Positions 1-6,941 are shown, numbered from the stretch's first letter. The stretch is DNA of 38,889 nucleotides from an uncultured Mycoplasmatota bacterium (GCA_946553095.1 CAMNRN010000004.1:1-38889); one strand, 5' to 3'. Numbers and translations are program-made. Notes: generated by a model from the letters alone, not told the origin.

Positions 1-1
1 G

Positions 2-79
2 GAAAATTTCTTTGAGCTACTTAAAACTGAAATGTTTTATGATCAAGAAGATAAATATAAAACAATAGATAAATTTTAA
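2..79 (+). pseudogene. IS3-family (IS150-like) transposase, truncated C-terminal fragment
   Basis: The open frame entering at the left edge encodes 25 residues before a TAA. It begins ENFFELLKTEMFY, which matches the conserved end of the IS3/IS150 OrfB DDE integrase core; the Glu of ENFF is the family's third catalytic acid. Intact proteins normally run on for several tens of residues (an IDEL...YYN-type tail), but this frame stops just after KTID, so the copy looks 3'-truncated or stop-interrupted. The rest lies outside the window. It marks past insertion-sequence activity next to the divergent unknown gene. Family assignment rests on pattern recognition of a short piece. Confidence 0.6.
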
Positions 80-92
80 TATCTATTTTTTT
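64..92 (+). terminator. Rho-independent terminator after the IS3 fragment
   Basis: AATAGAT (64-70) pairs with ATCTATT (81-87) around a 10-nt loop and is followed by a T run ending at 92. It overlaps the stop of the minus-strand gene and may act weakly for that gene too. Confidence 0.5.
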
Positions 93-886
93 AATACTCT
101 TTTAACTTCTTCTATTGTATTCATACTAATACTAGTATGATATTTTTCCATTGCTTTTAATTGTAATTCAATAAATTCTTCCCCAGATATCATAAAAGAT
201 GGTTGGTAATATTCATGCCATAATTCTAAAGGTATAGCTATGTTTTGAGATAAGTCATAAACCATATTTTTATCAGCATCAATTAATACAGAGTGTTCAA
301 AATGACCACTAAATGGAAGAGGAATATAATAATATGCTCCCATCAATGAGGGCCTTTTTACTAAAAATTGTCCAGTTACATCGTGACAATGACCTCTTCT
401 TTCGCCATGAAAGATATTTATACCTGTTAAGTCGCTAGCATAATGTAATTTCCCTTGGTTATTATTTGGCAACAAAATAGAACAATTAGATTGCTGAAAA
501 TTTACATCTTTCATAGTAAAAAAAACATTTTTCATAATATTAATAGATTCTAGACCAAGATCTTTTGTAGAAATAAGATCCATCATTCTCATGAGGCTCA
601 TAAGTTCGTATGCTGATTGAAATCCTATTTTGTTCAAACAATATTTAAAATATTCTTTTTGGGTAGGATTACTATTTATAATTAAAGCCATCTTCACAAT
701 TAAATAATCAGCATCACTTGCATTTGGCCATGCTCGAGACCCTTCGTTAAAGAAAATATTCATTACGGTTTTAGCTTTAGCATTATTTATATTATTTTGT
801 TCCTGTTGTCTAATAGTATAATCATAATTTAAAAGACTAACAGATCTCATTTTTAAAACTTTATCTAAATCATCAAATTTAATCAT
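83..886 (-). CDS. Unknown protein with a possible Cys-His-Asp (papain/transglutaminase-like) triad
   Basis: A 267-residue soluble protein without signal peptide or membrane segment. I do not recognise the family. The second half has a pattern seen in transglutaminase/papain-like folds: RRGHCHDVTG with Cys167, then GHFEHSVLID with His198, then MVYDLSQN with Asp211. The Cys, then His about 30 residues later, then Asp about 13 after that would suit a thiol hydrolase or a transglutaminase-like domain; this is inference. The N-terminal about 130 residues look helical. It is transcribed divergently from spoVIF, from a perfect sigma-A promoter, with GAGG seven bases before the ATG. Its other neighbour is an IS3 fragment, so it could be acquired accessory cargo. 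Confidence 0.75.
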   Translation of the reverse strand: MIKFDDLDKVLKMRSVSLLNYDYTIRQQEQNNINNAKAKTVMNIFFNEGSRAWPNASDADYLIVKMALIINSNPTQKEYFKYCLNKIGFQSAYELMSLMRMMDLISTKDLGLESINIMKNVFFTMKDVNFQQSNCSILLPNNNQGKLHYASDLTGINIFHGERRGHCHDVTGQFLVKRPSLMGAYYYIPLPFSGHFEHSVLIDADKNMVYDLSQNIAIPLELWHEYYQPSFMISGEEFIELQLKAMEKYHTSISMNTIEEVKRVLKK

Positions 887-906
887 AAAAAACCTCGCGA
901 GAAAAT

Positions 907-935
907 ATTATAAGTTTATTTCTTAATAATGTCAA
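907..935 (-). promoter_or_regulatory. Consensus sigma-A promoter of the unknown minus-strand gene
   Basis: Read on the minus strand: TTGACA (complement of 930-935), 17-bp spacer, TATAAT (complement of 907-912). Both boxes are perfect and end about 21 bp before the ATG at 886. The region overlaps a possible sporulation promoter facing the other way. Confidence 0.85.
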
Positions 936-959
936 ATTTTTCTCAACAAACATATATTA
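931..959 (+). promoter_or_regulatory. Possible sigma-E/sigma-K-type promoter of spoVIF
   Basis: CATATATTA at 951-959 fits the CATA-nnn-TA -10 form of late mother-cell sigma factors, with GTCAAATT at 931-938 as a candidate -35. Against it: the expected start near 965 would leave only about 10 nt of leader, barely including the ribosome site AAGGAGG at 964-970. Confidence 0.3.
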
Positions 960-975
960 CATTAAGGAGGCCAAA

Positions 976-1218
976 ATGAAATTTGGAGATGACTTTTTTA
1001 AAAAAGTTGAAAAAAAGACAAAGGTTGATAAAAACACAATCCTTTCTTTAGCTGAAAAATTACAAAAAGGAAATATGAAAGATGAAAACACTTTAAGAGA
1101 GGTCATAGACACATTAAGCAAAATGACTGGTAAAAATGTTTCTAAAGAACAAAGTGATAAAATAATAAGCCGTATTATTGAAGATAAAGTACCACAAAAT
1201 GTTGATAAAATGTTCTGA
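976..1218 (+). CDS. spoVIF: Stage VI sporulation protein F (SpoVIF)
   Basis: An 80-residue protein matching SpoVIF closely in length and pattern. It has an N-terminal DDFFKKVEKKTKV segment, a central LAEKLQKGNMKDENTLREVI and a KMTGKNVSKEQSDKI stretch, all of which I recall from the B. subtilis protein. In B. subtilis SpoVIF acts late in the mother cell and is needed for proper spore coat assembly and GerE-dependent genes; that role is family knowledge. A strong ribosome site AAGGAGG (964-970) precedes the ATG by five bases. It stands alone, divergent from the gene at 83-886, and supports sporulation capacity together with spoIVA. Confidence 0.85.
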   Translation: MKFGDDFFKKVEKKTKVDKNTILSLAEKLQKGNMKDENTLREVIDTLSKMTGKNVSKEQSDKIISRIIEDKVPQNVDKMF

Positions 1219-1331
1219 AATAAATAAATCTTATTATTCTAAATAAGTGTAAATTATAATATTTTCACTTCCTAAAAAAGTAATATCAAAACTAATTTTT
1301 ATATGATAAAATTAAAATCGGTGATAAAAAA

Positions 1332-2465
1332 ATGGAAGGAAAAGAAATGAACACAATAGGAAAGAAAATATTAAAACTAAGAAAAGATAGTAAGATGACA
1401 CAAACCGCTTTAGCGGCAAGACTTCACGTATCTAATAGAACAATATCAAAGTGGGAAACTGATATTAGTACACCAGATATTTCTATGATTATTAAGATTA
1501 GTAAAATATTTAACGTAGATATTAATTTATTAGTAGATACTGAAAATATCAATATTGAAACTAGGAAGACTTTTCAAGATATCTTAATAGCAATTTTAAA
1601 ATTCATAATTAAGAATATTATCAAAATCGTATTCTTTTTAGTTAGTTTCATATTCTTCATTTATTTCTTAAACAACTATAATTCTATTAAAATTTATGAT
1701 ATCAAAAGTAGTGACAAAGGAATTACAATTGATGGTGGTTATTTCTTTGAAAGTAAATCTAAAAATATTCTAATTATCAATAACATTAAATTAGTTAAAG
1801 CTGACTACGATGTAATTTTGATTAAAACAGATTTATTTACATATGTTAATGGTGATAAAGTAACAATTTATGAAAGTGATAACTTAGAATCAATTAATAT
1901 CTCTGAGATACGCGGATATAAAGAACATCTATCTAAAGATATTATTAAAGCAATTAAAAAGGGTCTTTATTTAAGTATCGATACCATAGATGAAGATGAT
2001 GAATCTCACCACTATGAAATTAAAATGTCACTAAATAAGAATTTCTCTAATGACAAGCTAATATATTTTAAGGATCAGAATAAAACAAAAGTCGACGATG
2101 TTGAACCATATGTGAATATAAATAATATAATTATTGACGAAGTTATTTTAATTAATAATGACTTTACAAAAGACGAAGTAACTGGACTATATAGAAAAGA
2201 TTTAAGTGATGGAGAAAAAATAATTGTTGATTTGAAATCAAATAAAATATCTATTTATAAAGAGGTAAAAAAGAAAAAGCAGATTTATAATATATTTCTT
2301 GATAAATATTTAATTAGTTTTCAAGAAATAACTTCAGATAAAAATAATATAACTAGTTATACATATAATTATCAAGATGAAGAATTAGATTGCACCGAAG
2401 GAAATTGTAAGAATTATTTGGAAGACAAAAATTATATCTTTGGTATTATAGATTCATTAAATTAA
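1332..2465 (+). CDS. Membrane-anchored XRE-family transcriptional regulator
   Basis: A 377-residue protein in three parts. Residues about 8-68 form a Cro/CI-type helix-turn-helix (IGKKILKLRK, then TQTALAARLHVSNRTISKWE). Residues about 88-114 form a strongly hydrophobic, Phe/Ile-rich membrane segment. The remaining about 260 residues are polar and rich in beta-type patterns, with no recognised domain, and would lie outside the cell. The layout suggests a one-component sensor that binds DNA while anchored in the membrane. An alternative start at 1347 (MNTIGKK) has its own AAGGA site and matches usual XRE starts; the ATG at 1332 has GGTGA seven bases upstream. A terminator follows at 2478. A secreted protein lies directly downstream. 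Confidence 0.85.
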   Translation: MEGKEMNTIGKKILKLRKDSKMTQTALAARLHVSNRTISKWETDISTPDISMIIKISKIFNVDINLLVDTENINIETRKTFQDILIAILKFIIKNIIKIVFFLVSFIFFIYFLNNYNSIKIYDIKSSDKGITIDGGYFFESKSKNILIINNIKLVKADYDVILIKTDLFTYVNGDKVTIYESDNLESINISEIRGYKEHLSKDIIKAIKKGLYLSIDTIDEDDESHHYEIKMSLNKNFSNDKLIYFKDQNKTKVDDVEPYVNINNIIIDEVILINNDFTKDEVTGLYRKDLSDGEKIIVDLKSNKISIYKEVKKKKQIYNIFLDKYLISFQEITSDKNNITSYTYNYQDEELDCTEGNCKNYLEDKNYIFGIIDSLN

Positions 2466-2477
2466 GCTGATTCTATG

Positions 2478-2507
2478 AATCGTGGAATTTTTAGTTCTAC
2501 GATTTTT
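2478..2507 (+). terminator. Rho-independent terminator of the XRE regulator gene
   Basis: AATCGTGGAA (2478-2487) pairs with TTCTACGATT (2495-2504) with one G-T wobble and a 7-nt loop, followed by T residues. Confidence 0.8.
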
Positions 2508-2567
2508 CTATTGTAAAATCTAAAATTATTCGATATGCTGAATTCAGGAAAGGAGTGATTAGTTAGT

Positions 2568-3374
2568 ATGAAAAAAGTGAAGTTTGCTTTTTTATTAGCA
2601 GTAGTAAGTTTGGGGATTAGTTCTGTAAAAGCAGTAAACATTAGTAGTGAAGATTATAATAGACTAAGATTGGTTTTTTCTGAGGCCCGTATAAGTACTA
2701 TGACTGAAGAAGAAATAGAAAAATACTTAGAATTGGATTTAGAGAATGTTGAACAATCAAAAGTTTATTATAAAGGTGTATCACGTAATAATGAAAGTTA
2801 TACTTGGACGGAAGTAACCGAAGATGAGTATAATAATGAAGAATCAGAACCATATTCTTTGACAGTAACAACAAATTATAAAACATTTAAATTATCAACC
2901 ATAAGCAGCAATGATGGAGATTTTCATTATCTGAATTTGCAAACAAATTGGAAAGTTGCACCTGCTGTTCGTTCGTTTGATGTTATTGGTTTTTGTTTCT
3001 ATAATTTGGCTATTTATGATGGATCACAAAAAGGTCTTCAAATTTATAAAAAAGTCGGATCATCGTCTTATGACACAATAACATATTCACCAAATGGACG
3101 AAATATTTCTAAACAAGATGATGGCTTTGGTATTTCGATGAACTTAGTTGACGATGACATAAGTTCTCTAGAATTACATCTTGAAGCGTCTGTTCTTAAA
3201 TCAGCATCGGTATCCCATGTCTGGGGAAGCTATCAACATGCTATAAAAAATGTAACATTAGCAGAATCACAACAGTACACAGTAAGTACTGCTGGATATG
3301 GTCATGTTATAAACTTCATGCCTGCACAAGCAAATAAATATGATGGAATGCGTGGCGTGGATGCGGCACTGTAA
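2568..3374 (+). CDS. Secreted protein of unknown function
   Basis: 268 residues. A classical signal peptide covers about residues 1-22: KK charges, a hydrophobic FAFLLAVVSLGISS core and cleavage near VKA-VN. The mature part is acidic and glycine/serine-rich, with no Cys pairs beyond one Cys in GFCFYNLA, no sortase motif and no membrane anchor, so it is probably released. Residues about 95-260 alternate in a beta-strand-like way. I do not recognise the family. An AAAGGAG site lies upstream at an unusually long spacing of about 12 bases. A regulator terminator separates it from the membrane-bound XRE gene, and the unit ends at the strong terminator at 3601, after a possible short ORF. Confidence 0.8.
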   Translation: MKKVKFAFLLAVVSLGISSVKAVNISSEDYNRLRLVFSEARISTMTEEEIEKYLELDLENVEQSKVYYKGVSRNNESYTWTEVTEDEYNNEESEPYSLTVTTNYKTFKLSTISSNDGDFHYLNLQTNWKVAPAVRSFDVIGFCFYNLAIYDGSQKGLQIYKKVGSSSYDTITYSPNGRNISKQDDGFGISMNLVDDDISSLELHLEASVLKSASVSHVWGSYQHAIKNVTLAESQQYTVSTAGYGHVINFMPAQANKYDGMRGVDAAL

Positions 3375-3440
3375 TAAATAAAATCTATAAAAACTTTGAA
3401 AGGAGGTGAACAAGCTTAATTCACAGGTTAAGCGTAATCC

Positions 3441-3563
3441 ATGTTGCTTAATATGACTATGAGTGAAATGCGTCAAAGACGCGAAGAATATAACAAAGAT
3501 ACGATTAAATGTGTCAATGTTATGAAGTACAAGTATGAAGAAAGTTATTTAGCACATAACTAA
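3441..3563 (+). CDS. Possible 40-codon small protein
   Basis: ATG at 3441 opens 40 codons ending at TAA 3561-3563. The product starts MLLNMTMSEMRQRREEYNKD, is basic and helical-looking and ends YLAHN. Its weakness is initiation: the clear AAAGGAGGTGA site near 3399-3409 is more than 30 bases upstream, and a GTG right after that site gives only 16 codons in another frame. A strong terminator begins 37 bases after the stop, so the stretch is transcribed with the secreted-protein gene. It may be a real peptide, a leader peptide or plain 3' UTR. Confidence 0.3.
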   Translation: MLLNMTMSEMRQRREEYNKDTIKCVNVMKYKYEESYLAHN

Positions 3564-3600
3564 ATAATTAACTTTATGACTTTATCTGAAAAACTACCGA

Positions 3601-3628
3601 CCCCGGTGACATACATCGGGGTTTTTTT
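3601..3628 (+). terminator. Strong rho-independent terminator
   Basis: CCCCGGTG (3601-3608) pairs with CATCGGGG (3614-3621), with one wobble and a 5-nt loop, followed by seven T residues. It is GC-rich against an AT-rich background and closes the secreted-protein transcript. Confidence 0.92.
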
Positions 3629-3650
3629 GTGATCGTAATAATTTATTGGT

Positions 3651-3677
3651 ATAACTATAAATTTTAAATCATACAGT
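3651..3677 (+). promoter_or_regulatory. Sigma-E-type sporulation promoter of spoIVA
   Basis: CATACAGT at 3670-3677 matches the sigma-E -10 consensus CATACAnT, and an ATA -35 core (3651-3653) lies 16 bp upstream. The implied start near 3684 gives a leader of about 25 nt. spoIVA is a known sigma-E (mother cell) gene in Bacillus, so motif and gene agree. Confidence 0.7.
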
Positions 3678-3708
3678 TTAAGTAGAAAAAACGAAAGATT
3701 GGTGGGTT

Positions 3709-5187
3709 ATGGAAAAAGAAAAAATTATATCATCTATAGCAAAAAGGGGAAATGGTGAAATCTACTTAGGAGTAGTAGGAGCAGTTCGAACAGGAAAATC
3801 TACATTTATTAAACGATTTATAGAAAACTTAATTGTTCCGAATATCACAGATGAATATGAGAAGAAAAGATGCTTGGATGAAATTCCTCAGAGTGCACAA
3901 GGAAAGCAAATTATGACAACGGAGCCAAAGTTTGTGCCATCAAATGGAGCAAATATCAAAATAAATGAATTTTCGACCAATATCAAATTAGTGGACTGTG
4001 TAGGATATGTCATTCCTGAGGCCAACGGTTTTGTAGACGAAGAAGGAAATCCCCGCATGGTCAAAAGTCCTTGGTTTGAAGATGCAATACCATTTATTGA
4101 AGCTGCTGAAATAGGTACAGAAAAAGTAATTAAAGATCATGCGACAATAGGAATTGTTGTTACAACCGATGGATCATTTGGTGAAATAAAAAGAGAATCA
4201 TATTTAGAAGCGGAAGAAAAAGTTATTACAGAGTTGAAAAATATTGGCAAACCATTTATAGTCATTTTAAACAGTATTCATCCGACAAATACTGAAACAG
4301 TTCGTTTATCAAAAGAATTAAGTGAAAACTATAATGTGCCTGTTCTTCCAATAAGTGCTGAACTCATGAATGAAAAAGAAATCATGGAAATATTAAAAAC
4401 AGCCTTATATGAATTTCCTGTTTTAGATATCAAAGTATCCATCCCTGAATGGGTTCATGTTCTTCCTTGTGCGCACGATATAAAAAAGTACTATCTTGAA
4501 AAGATAAAAGAAAGTATTACAAGTGTTGAAAAAGTCAAAGATGTTGATACTATCATGGAACATTTTAGTGAATCGGAATACATATCTAAAGCTTATATCA
4601 GTGAACTTGATGCATCAACTGGCATCATAACTATAAATTTAGAAAGTACAGATGAACTATATAATGAAACACTAAGATCAATCATGGGAGATATGGTAAC
4701 GACCAAGGCAGGTTTACTAAAAATATTTGCTACATATACGACAGATAAGGAAGAGATGGACAATATCAAAGCGGCTCTTAAAATGGCTAAAAGTACTGGA
4801 TATGGAATTGTTTATCCAACTACGAGAGAATTAAAATTAAATACTCCAGAGCTAGTAAAACAAGGGAATCGCTATGGCGTTAAATTAAAAGCAGTGGCAT
4901 CTAGCATCCATCTTATGAAAGTCGATGTTGAATCAACATTTGAGCCTATAATAGGTAGTGAATTGCAATCAAAAGAGCTTATAAATCGATTGATGAAGGA
5001 TTATGAAAGTGATGCTGGAAGCATTTGGAAGAGTGAAATATTTGGTCGAAGCTTAGAAAATATTGTTCAAGAGGGAATTCAAGCAAAATTAAGTATGATG
5101 CCAGATAACACTCGATATAAATTAAAAGACACTGTAACAAAGATCGTAAATAAAGGGTCAAATACCTTAATAGCTATTGTAATTTAA
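3709..5187 (+). CDS. spoIVA: Stage IV sporulation protein A, spore coat basement-layer ATPase
   Basis: 492 residues, the usual full length. SpoIVA is a cytoskeletal ATPase of the TRAFAC class. It polymerises on the forespore outer membrane in the mother cell and forms the base on which the coat is built. The N-terminal Walker A is GAVRTGKST (residues 24-32), and VDCVGY and the PWFEDAIPFIEAAEIGT stretch are conserved. The C-terminal region keeps GVKLKAVASSIHLMKVDVES and GREGIQ-type conserved stretches (here SLENIVQEGIQAKLSMMP) and the short hydrophobic end IAIVI that anchors the protein. A GGTGG-like ribosome site precedes the ATG. It is preceded by a sigma-E-type promoter and followed by the HU gene, the same order as in B. 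subtilis (spoIVA-hbs). No truncation is visible. Confidence 0.97.
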   Translation: MEKEKIISSIAKRGNGEIYLGVVGAVRTGKSTFIKRFIENLIVPNITDEYEKKRCLDEIPQSAQGKQIMTTEPKFVPSNGANIKINEFSTNIKLVDCVGYVIPEANGFVDEEGNPRMVKSPWFEDAIPFIEAAEIGTEKVIKDHATIGIVVTTDGSFGEIKRESYLEAEEKVITELKNIGKPFIVILNSIHPTNTETVRLSKELSENYNVPVLPISAELMNEKEIMEILKTALYEFPVLDIKVSIPEWVHVLPCAHDIKKYYLEKIKESITSVEKVKDVDTIMEHFSESEYISKAYISELDASTGIITINLESTDELYNETLRSIMGDMVTTKAGLLKIFATYTTDKEEMDNIKAALKMAKSTGYGIVYPTTRELKLNTPELVKQGNRYGVKLKAVASSIHLMKVDVESTFEPIIGSELQSKELINRLMKDYESDAGSIWKSEIFGRSLENIVQEGIQAKLSMMPDNTRYKLKDTVTKIVNKGSNTLIAIVI

Positions 5188-5207
5188 CATAATTAATGTC
5201 AAGAATT

Positions 5208-5269
5208 AAAAGTATTTTACAATTAATTAGTCAAGAAAAAGTAATTTTAAAAGTAAAATGCTTTTTTTT
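5208..5269 (+). terminator. Rho-independent terminator of spoIVA
   Basis: AAAAGTATTTTAC (5208-5220) pairs over 13 bp with GTAAAATGCTTTT (5253-5265), with one wobble, across a long loop of about 32 nt. A T run continues to 5269. Confidence 0.75.
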
Positions 5270-5358
5270 ATTGATTTTATAAGCAATTTTTGCTAATCTT
5301 AATATGTAAGGACTAAGCGCTTTACATGGAAAATTTAGATGTATGGGAGGTAAAAACA

Positions 5359-5631
5359 ATGTCTAAAACAGAATTAGTAGAAATAATTGCCAAAGAATCT
5401 GGTTTATCAAAAGCAGATGCTACACGTGCACTAGATGCAACAATTTTAGCAATTACTACTGGATTAAAAAAGGAAGGAAAAGTTTCTTTAGTTGGATTCG
5501 GAACTTTCAGTGCTAAAAAAAGAGCTGCTAGAGAAGGAATTAATCCATTAACAAAAGAAGCTATCAAAATTCCTGCTAAGACAGTTGCTTCATTTAAAGC
5601 TGGAAGCAAATTAAAAGACGCTTTAAACTAA
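5359..5631 (+). CDS. hup: HU-family DNA-binding protein
   Basis: 90 residues, the standard HU length. It begins MSKTELVEIIAKESGLSKAD and contains the family signature region VGFGTFSAKKRAAREGINPLT, which forms the DNA-embracing arm, then AKTVASFKAGSKLKDAL at the C-terminus. HU dimers bend and compact the nucleoid. The start at 5359 is chosen because GGGAGG at 5346-5350 sits at ideal spacing and the protein then matches HU exactly; an in-frame ATG at 5326 would add 11 unlikely residues. It lies after the spoIVA terminator and before its own terminator and the retron promoter. Confidence 0.97.
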   Translation: MSKTELVEIIAKESGLSKADATRALDATILAITTGLKKEGKVSLVGFGTFSAKKRAAREGINPLTKEAIKIPAKTVASFKAGSKLKDALN

Positions 5632-5648
5632 TTTAAAGAAAAAGATAT

Positions 5649-5678
5649 AAAAGTTGATGATTAAAACTCAACTTTTTT
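5649..5678 (+). terminator. Rho-independent terminator of the HU gene
   Basis: AAAAGTTGA (5649-5657) pairs with TCAACTTTT (5668-5676), 10-nt loop, T run to 5678. It separates the HU transcript from the retron promoter that starts six bases later. Confidence 0.85.
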
Positions 5679-5683
5679 ATTTA

Positions 5684-5712
5684 TAGACAAATATATATTT
5701 TTATGCTACAAT
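5684..5712 (+). promoter_or_regulatory. Sigma-A promoter of the retron msr-msd RNA
   Basis: TAGACA (5684-5689), 17-bp spacer, TACAAT (5707-5712), with an extended -10 TG at 5704-5705. The predicted start at about 5718-5719 falls within the a1 repeat, as expected for a retron primary transcript. Confidence 0.7.
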
Positions 5713-5716
5713 TTCC

Positions 5717-5892
5717 TTGCAATAGCGGTTTAGAATATTTTCTAACTCATGCGAGTCGCATTGAGTCATCTTAAACTAAGAACGTTAAATCTTAATATTT
5801 CAAAGTAGCATATTACGCCATGCGTAATTTACCGTTAGTTAAAACTAACTAAACTACATTTTCATATTAAAGATATTTTACAAGTATTGCAA
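5717..5892 (+). ncRNA. Retron msr-msd non-coding RNA
   Basis: Structure read by eye. a1 TTGCAATA (5717-5724) is the exact complement of a2 TATTGCAA (5885-5892), closing the RNA just before the RT start. TAGC follows at 5723-5726, the usual context of the branching guanosine (G5725). Two msr hairpins follow: TTAGAA/TTCTAA (loop TATT, 5730-5745), and an 8-bp stem with one bulge around 5747-5766. The msd part is a long imperfect stem, about 5787-5808 with 5854-5877 (GTAG 5805-5808 pairs CTAC 5854-5857). It is topped by two perfect hairpins: ATTACGC/GCGTAAT (5812-5828) and GTTAGTT/AACTAAC (5834-5849). The RT would copy this into msDNA joined 2'-5' to G5725. Exact msDNA ends cannot be read from sequence alone. 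Confidence 0.82.
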
Positions 5893-5909
5893 TTATGGAG
5901 GTAATAGGA

Positions 5910-6860
5910 ATGAAAAAATACTTAACCAAAAGTATGATAAACAGTTTTCTATTATCTCTTCATTTATGTGAGGAAAAAACTGATGAGCTAACGATAAAAA
6001 AATTATATGCTATTAGTAACAATATAGAAAATAATTATCAAGTATTTTCAATCGAAAAGAAAAATAAAAAAATGCGTAAAATATATGCTCCAAATTATAA
6101 TTTGAAAAATATTCAAAAGAACATCTTACATAATATCCTTGAACAAATGCCTATATCACCTTATGCTAAGGCCTATATTCCTGGCGCCCATTTAAAAGAA
6201 AATGCCCTCCCACATTGTAGTAAAAGAATAATTTTAAAATTAGATATCAAAGATTTCTTTTCTAGCATAACCTTTGGTGAAGTATTGCGGAATTGTTTTT
6301 CTTACGATTATTTTCCTAATTCAATAGCTGTCCTATTAACTAAATTATGTACATATTATGATTATCTTCCTCAGGGAGCACCAACTAGTGCTTATATTTC
6401 CAACTTAGTATTAAAAGAATTTGATGAAGAAGTAGGAAAGTACTGTGATTCTAAAAATATTTCTTATACGCGATATTCCGATGACCTAACTTTTTCTGGA
6501 GATTTTTGCATAAGAGAAATAAAAAACTATGTAAAAAAAGAAATTTTAAAAAGAGGATATCTTTTAAACAATGAAAAAACTAAAGTAATAACTTGCAAGA
6601 ACAGGCAACAAGTAACTGGTCTCGTTGTTAATAAAAAAATTCAAACAAATAAAACTTATCGACATAAAATCAGACAAGAAATGTACTACATAAAAAAGTA
6701 TAGTTTAAAATCTCATCTTGAAAGATTAGGCATTGAGGATGAAAAAAAATACCTATTATCATTAAAAGGAAGAATAAATTATTGTCTTCAAATAAATAAA
6801 TTAGACCAAGAAATGAATAAATATATTAAAGACCTAGAAAGTTTACTACGAAAAATTTAA
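5910..6860 (+). CDS. ret: Retron reverse transcriptase
   Basis: 316 residues from the ATG at 5910, chosen because GGAGGT at 5897-5902 is its ribosome site; the ATG at 5895 overlaps that site. RT order: NALPH (98-102) matches the retron-specific NAxxH region X; LDIKDFF (111-117) carries the first metal-binding Asp; PQGAPTS (154-160) is RT domain 4; YSDD (189-192) is the catalytic box, where most retrons have YADD; VTG (235-237) is the retron-specific Y-region motif that recognises the msr hairpin. The length is typical and no effector domain is fused. A structured msr-msd RNA ends 18 bases upstream, making RNA and RT one transcript. Known retrons usually carry a toxin/effector; the next gene is the core methyltransferase ybxB with its own promoter, so none is evident. 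No strong terminator is seen after the gene. Confidence 0.95.
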   Translation: MKKYLTKSMINSFLLSLHLCEEKTDELTIKKLYAISNNIENNYQVFSIEKKNKKMRKIYAPNYNLKNIQKNILHNILEQMPISPYAKAYIPGAHLKENALPHCSKRIILKLDIKDFFSSITFGEVLRNCFSYDYFPNSIAVLLTKLCTYYDYLPQGAPTSAYISNLVLKEFDEEVGKYCDSKNISYTRYSDDLTFSGDFCIREIKNYVKKEILKRGYLLNNEKTKVITCKNRQQVTGLVVNKKIQTNKTYRHKIRQEMYYIKKYSLKSHLERLGIEDEKKYLLSLKGRINYCLQINKLDQEMNKYIKDLESLLRKI

Positions 6861-6913
6861 AGATTTGTCTATAGGTGAAATAGGCTATTTATAAGAAAAA
6901 ACAAAAATGTCAA

Positions 6914-6941
6914 TTGACTTTCTTGAGACATGTGATATACT
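6914..6941 (+). promoter_or_regulatory. Sigma-A promoter of ybxB
   Basis: TTGACT (6914-6919), 16-bp spacer, TATACT (6936-6941), with extended -10 TG at 6933-6934. The implied start near 6948 lies downstream of the ATG at 6944, so that ATG cannot be the start codon of this transcript. Confidence 0.75.

Noticed and set aside
5326-5358. Upstream ATG of the HU gene
   Set aside because: It adds residues foreign to HU and lies before the strong ribosome site that serves 5359.
5704-5810. TGCTAC (5704-5709) pairing with GTAGCA (5805-5810) as an msr-msd stem
   Set aside because: The first arm lies in the promoter -10 region, before the predicted transcript start, and the second arm is better used in the msd stem.
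5910-6860. RT as group II intron maturase or diversity-generating retroelement RT
   Set aside because: No maturase/endonuclease domain, no intron domain V/VI and no template/variable repeat pair were seen. NAxxH and VTG motifs plus a paired a1/a2 RNA are retron traits.
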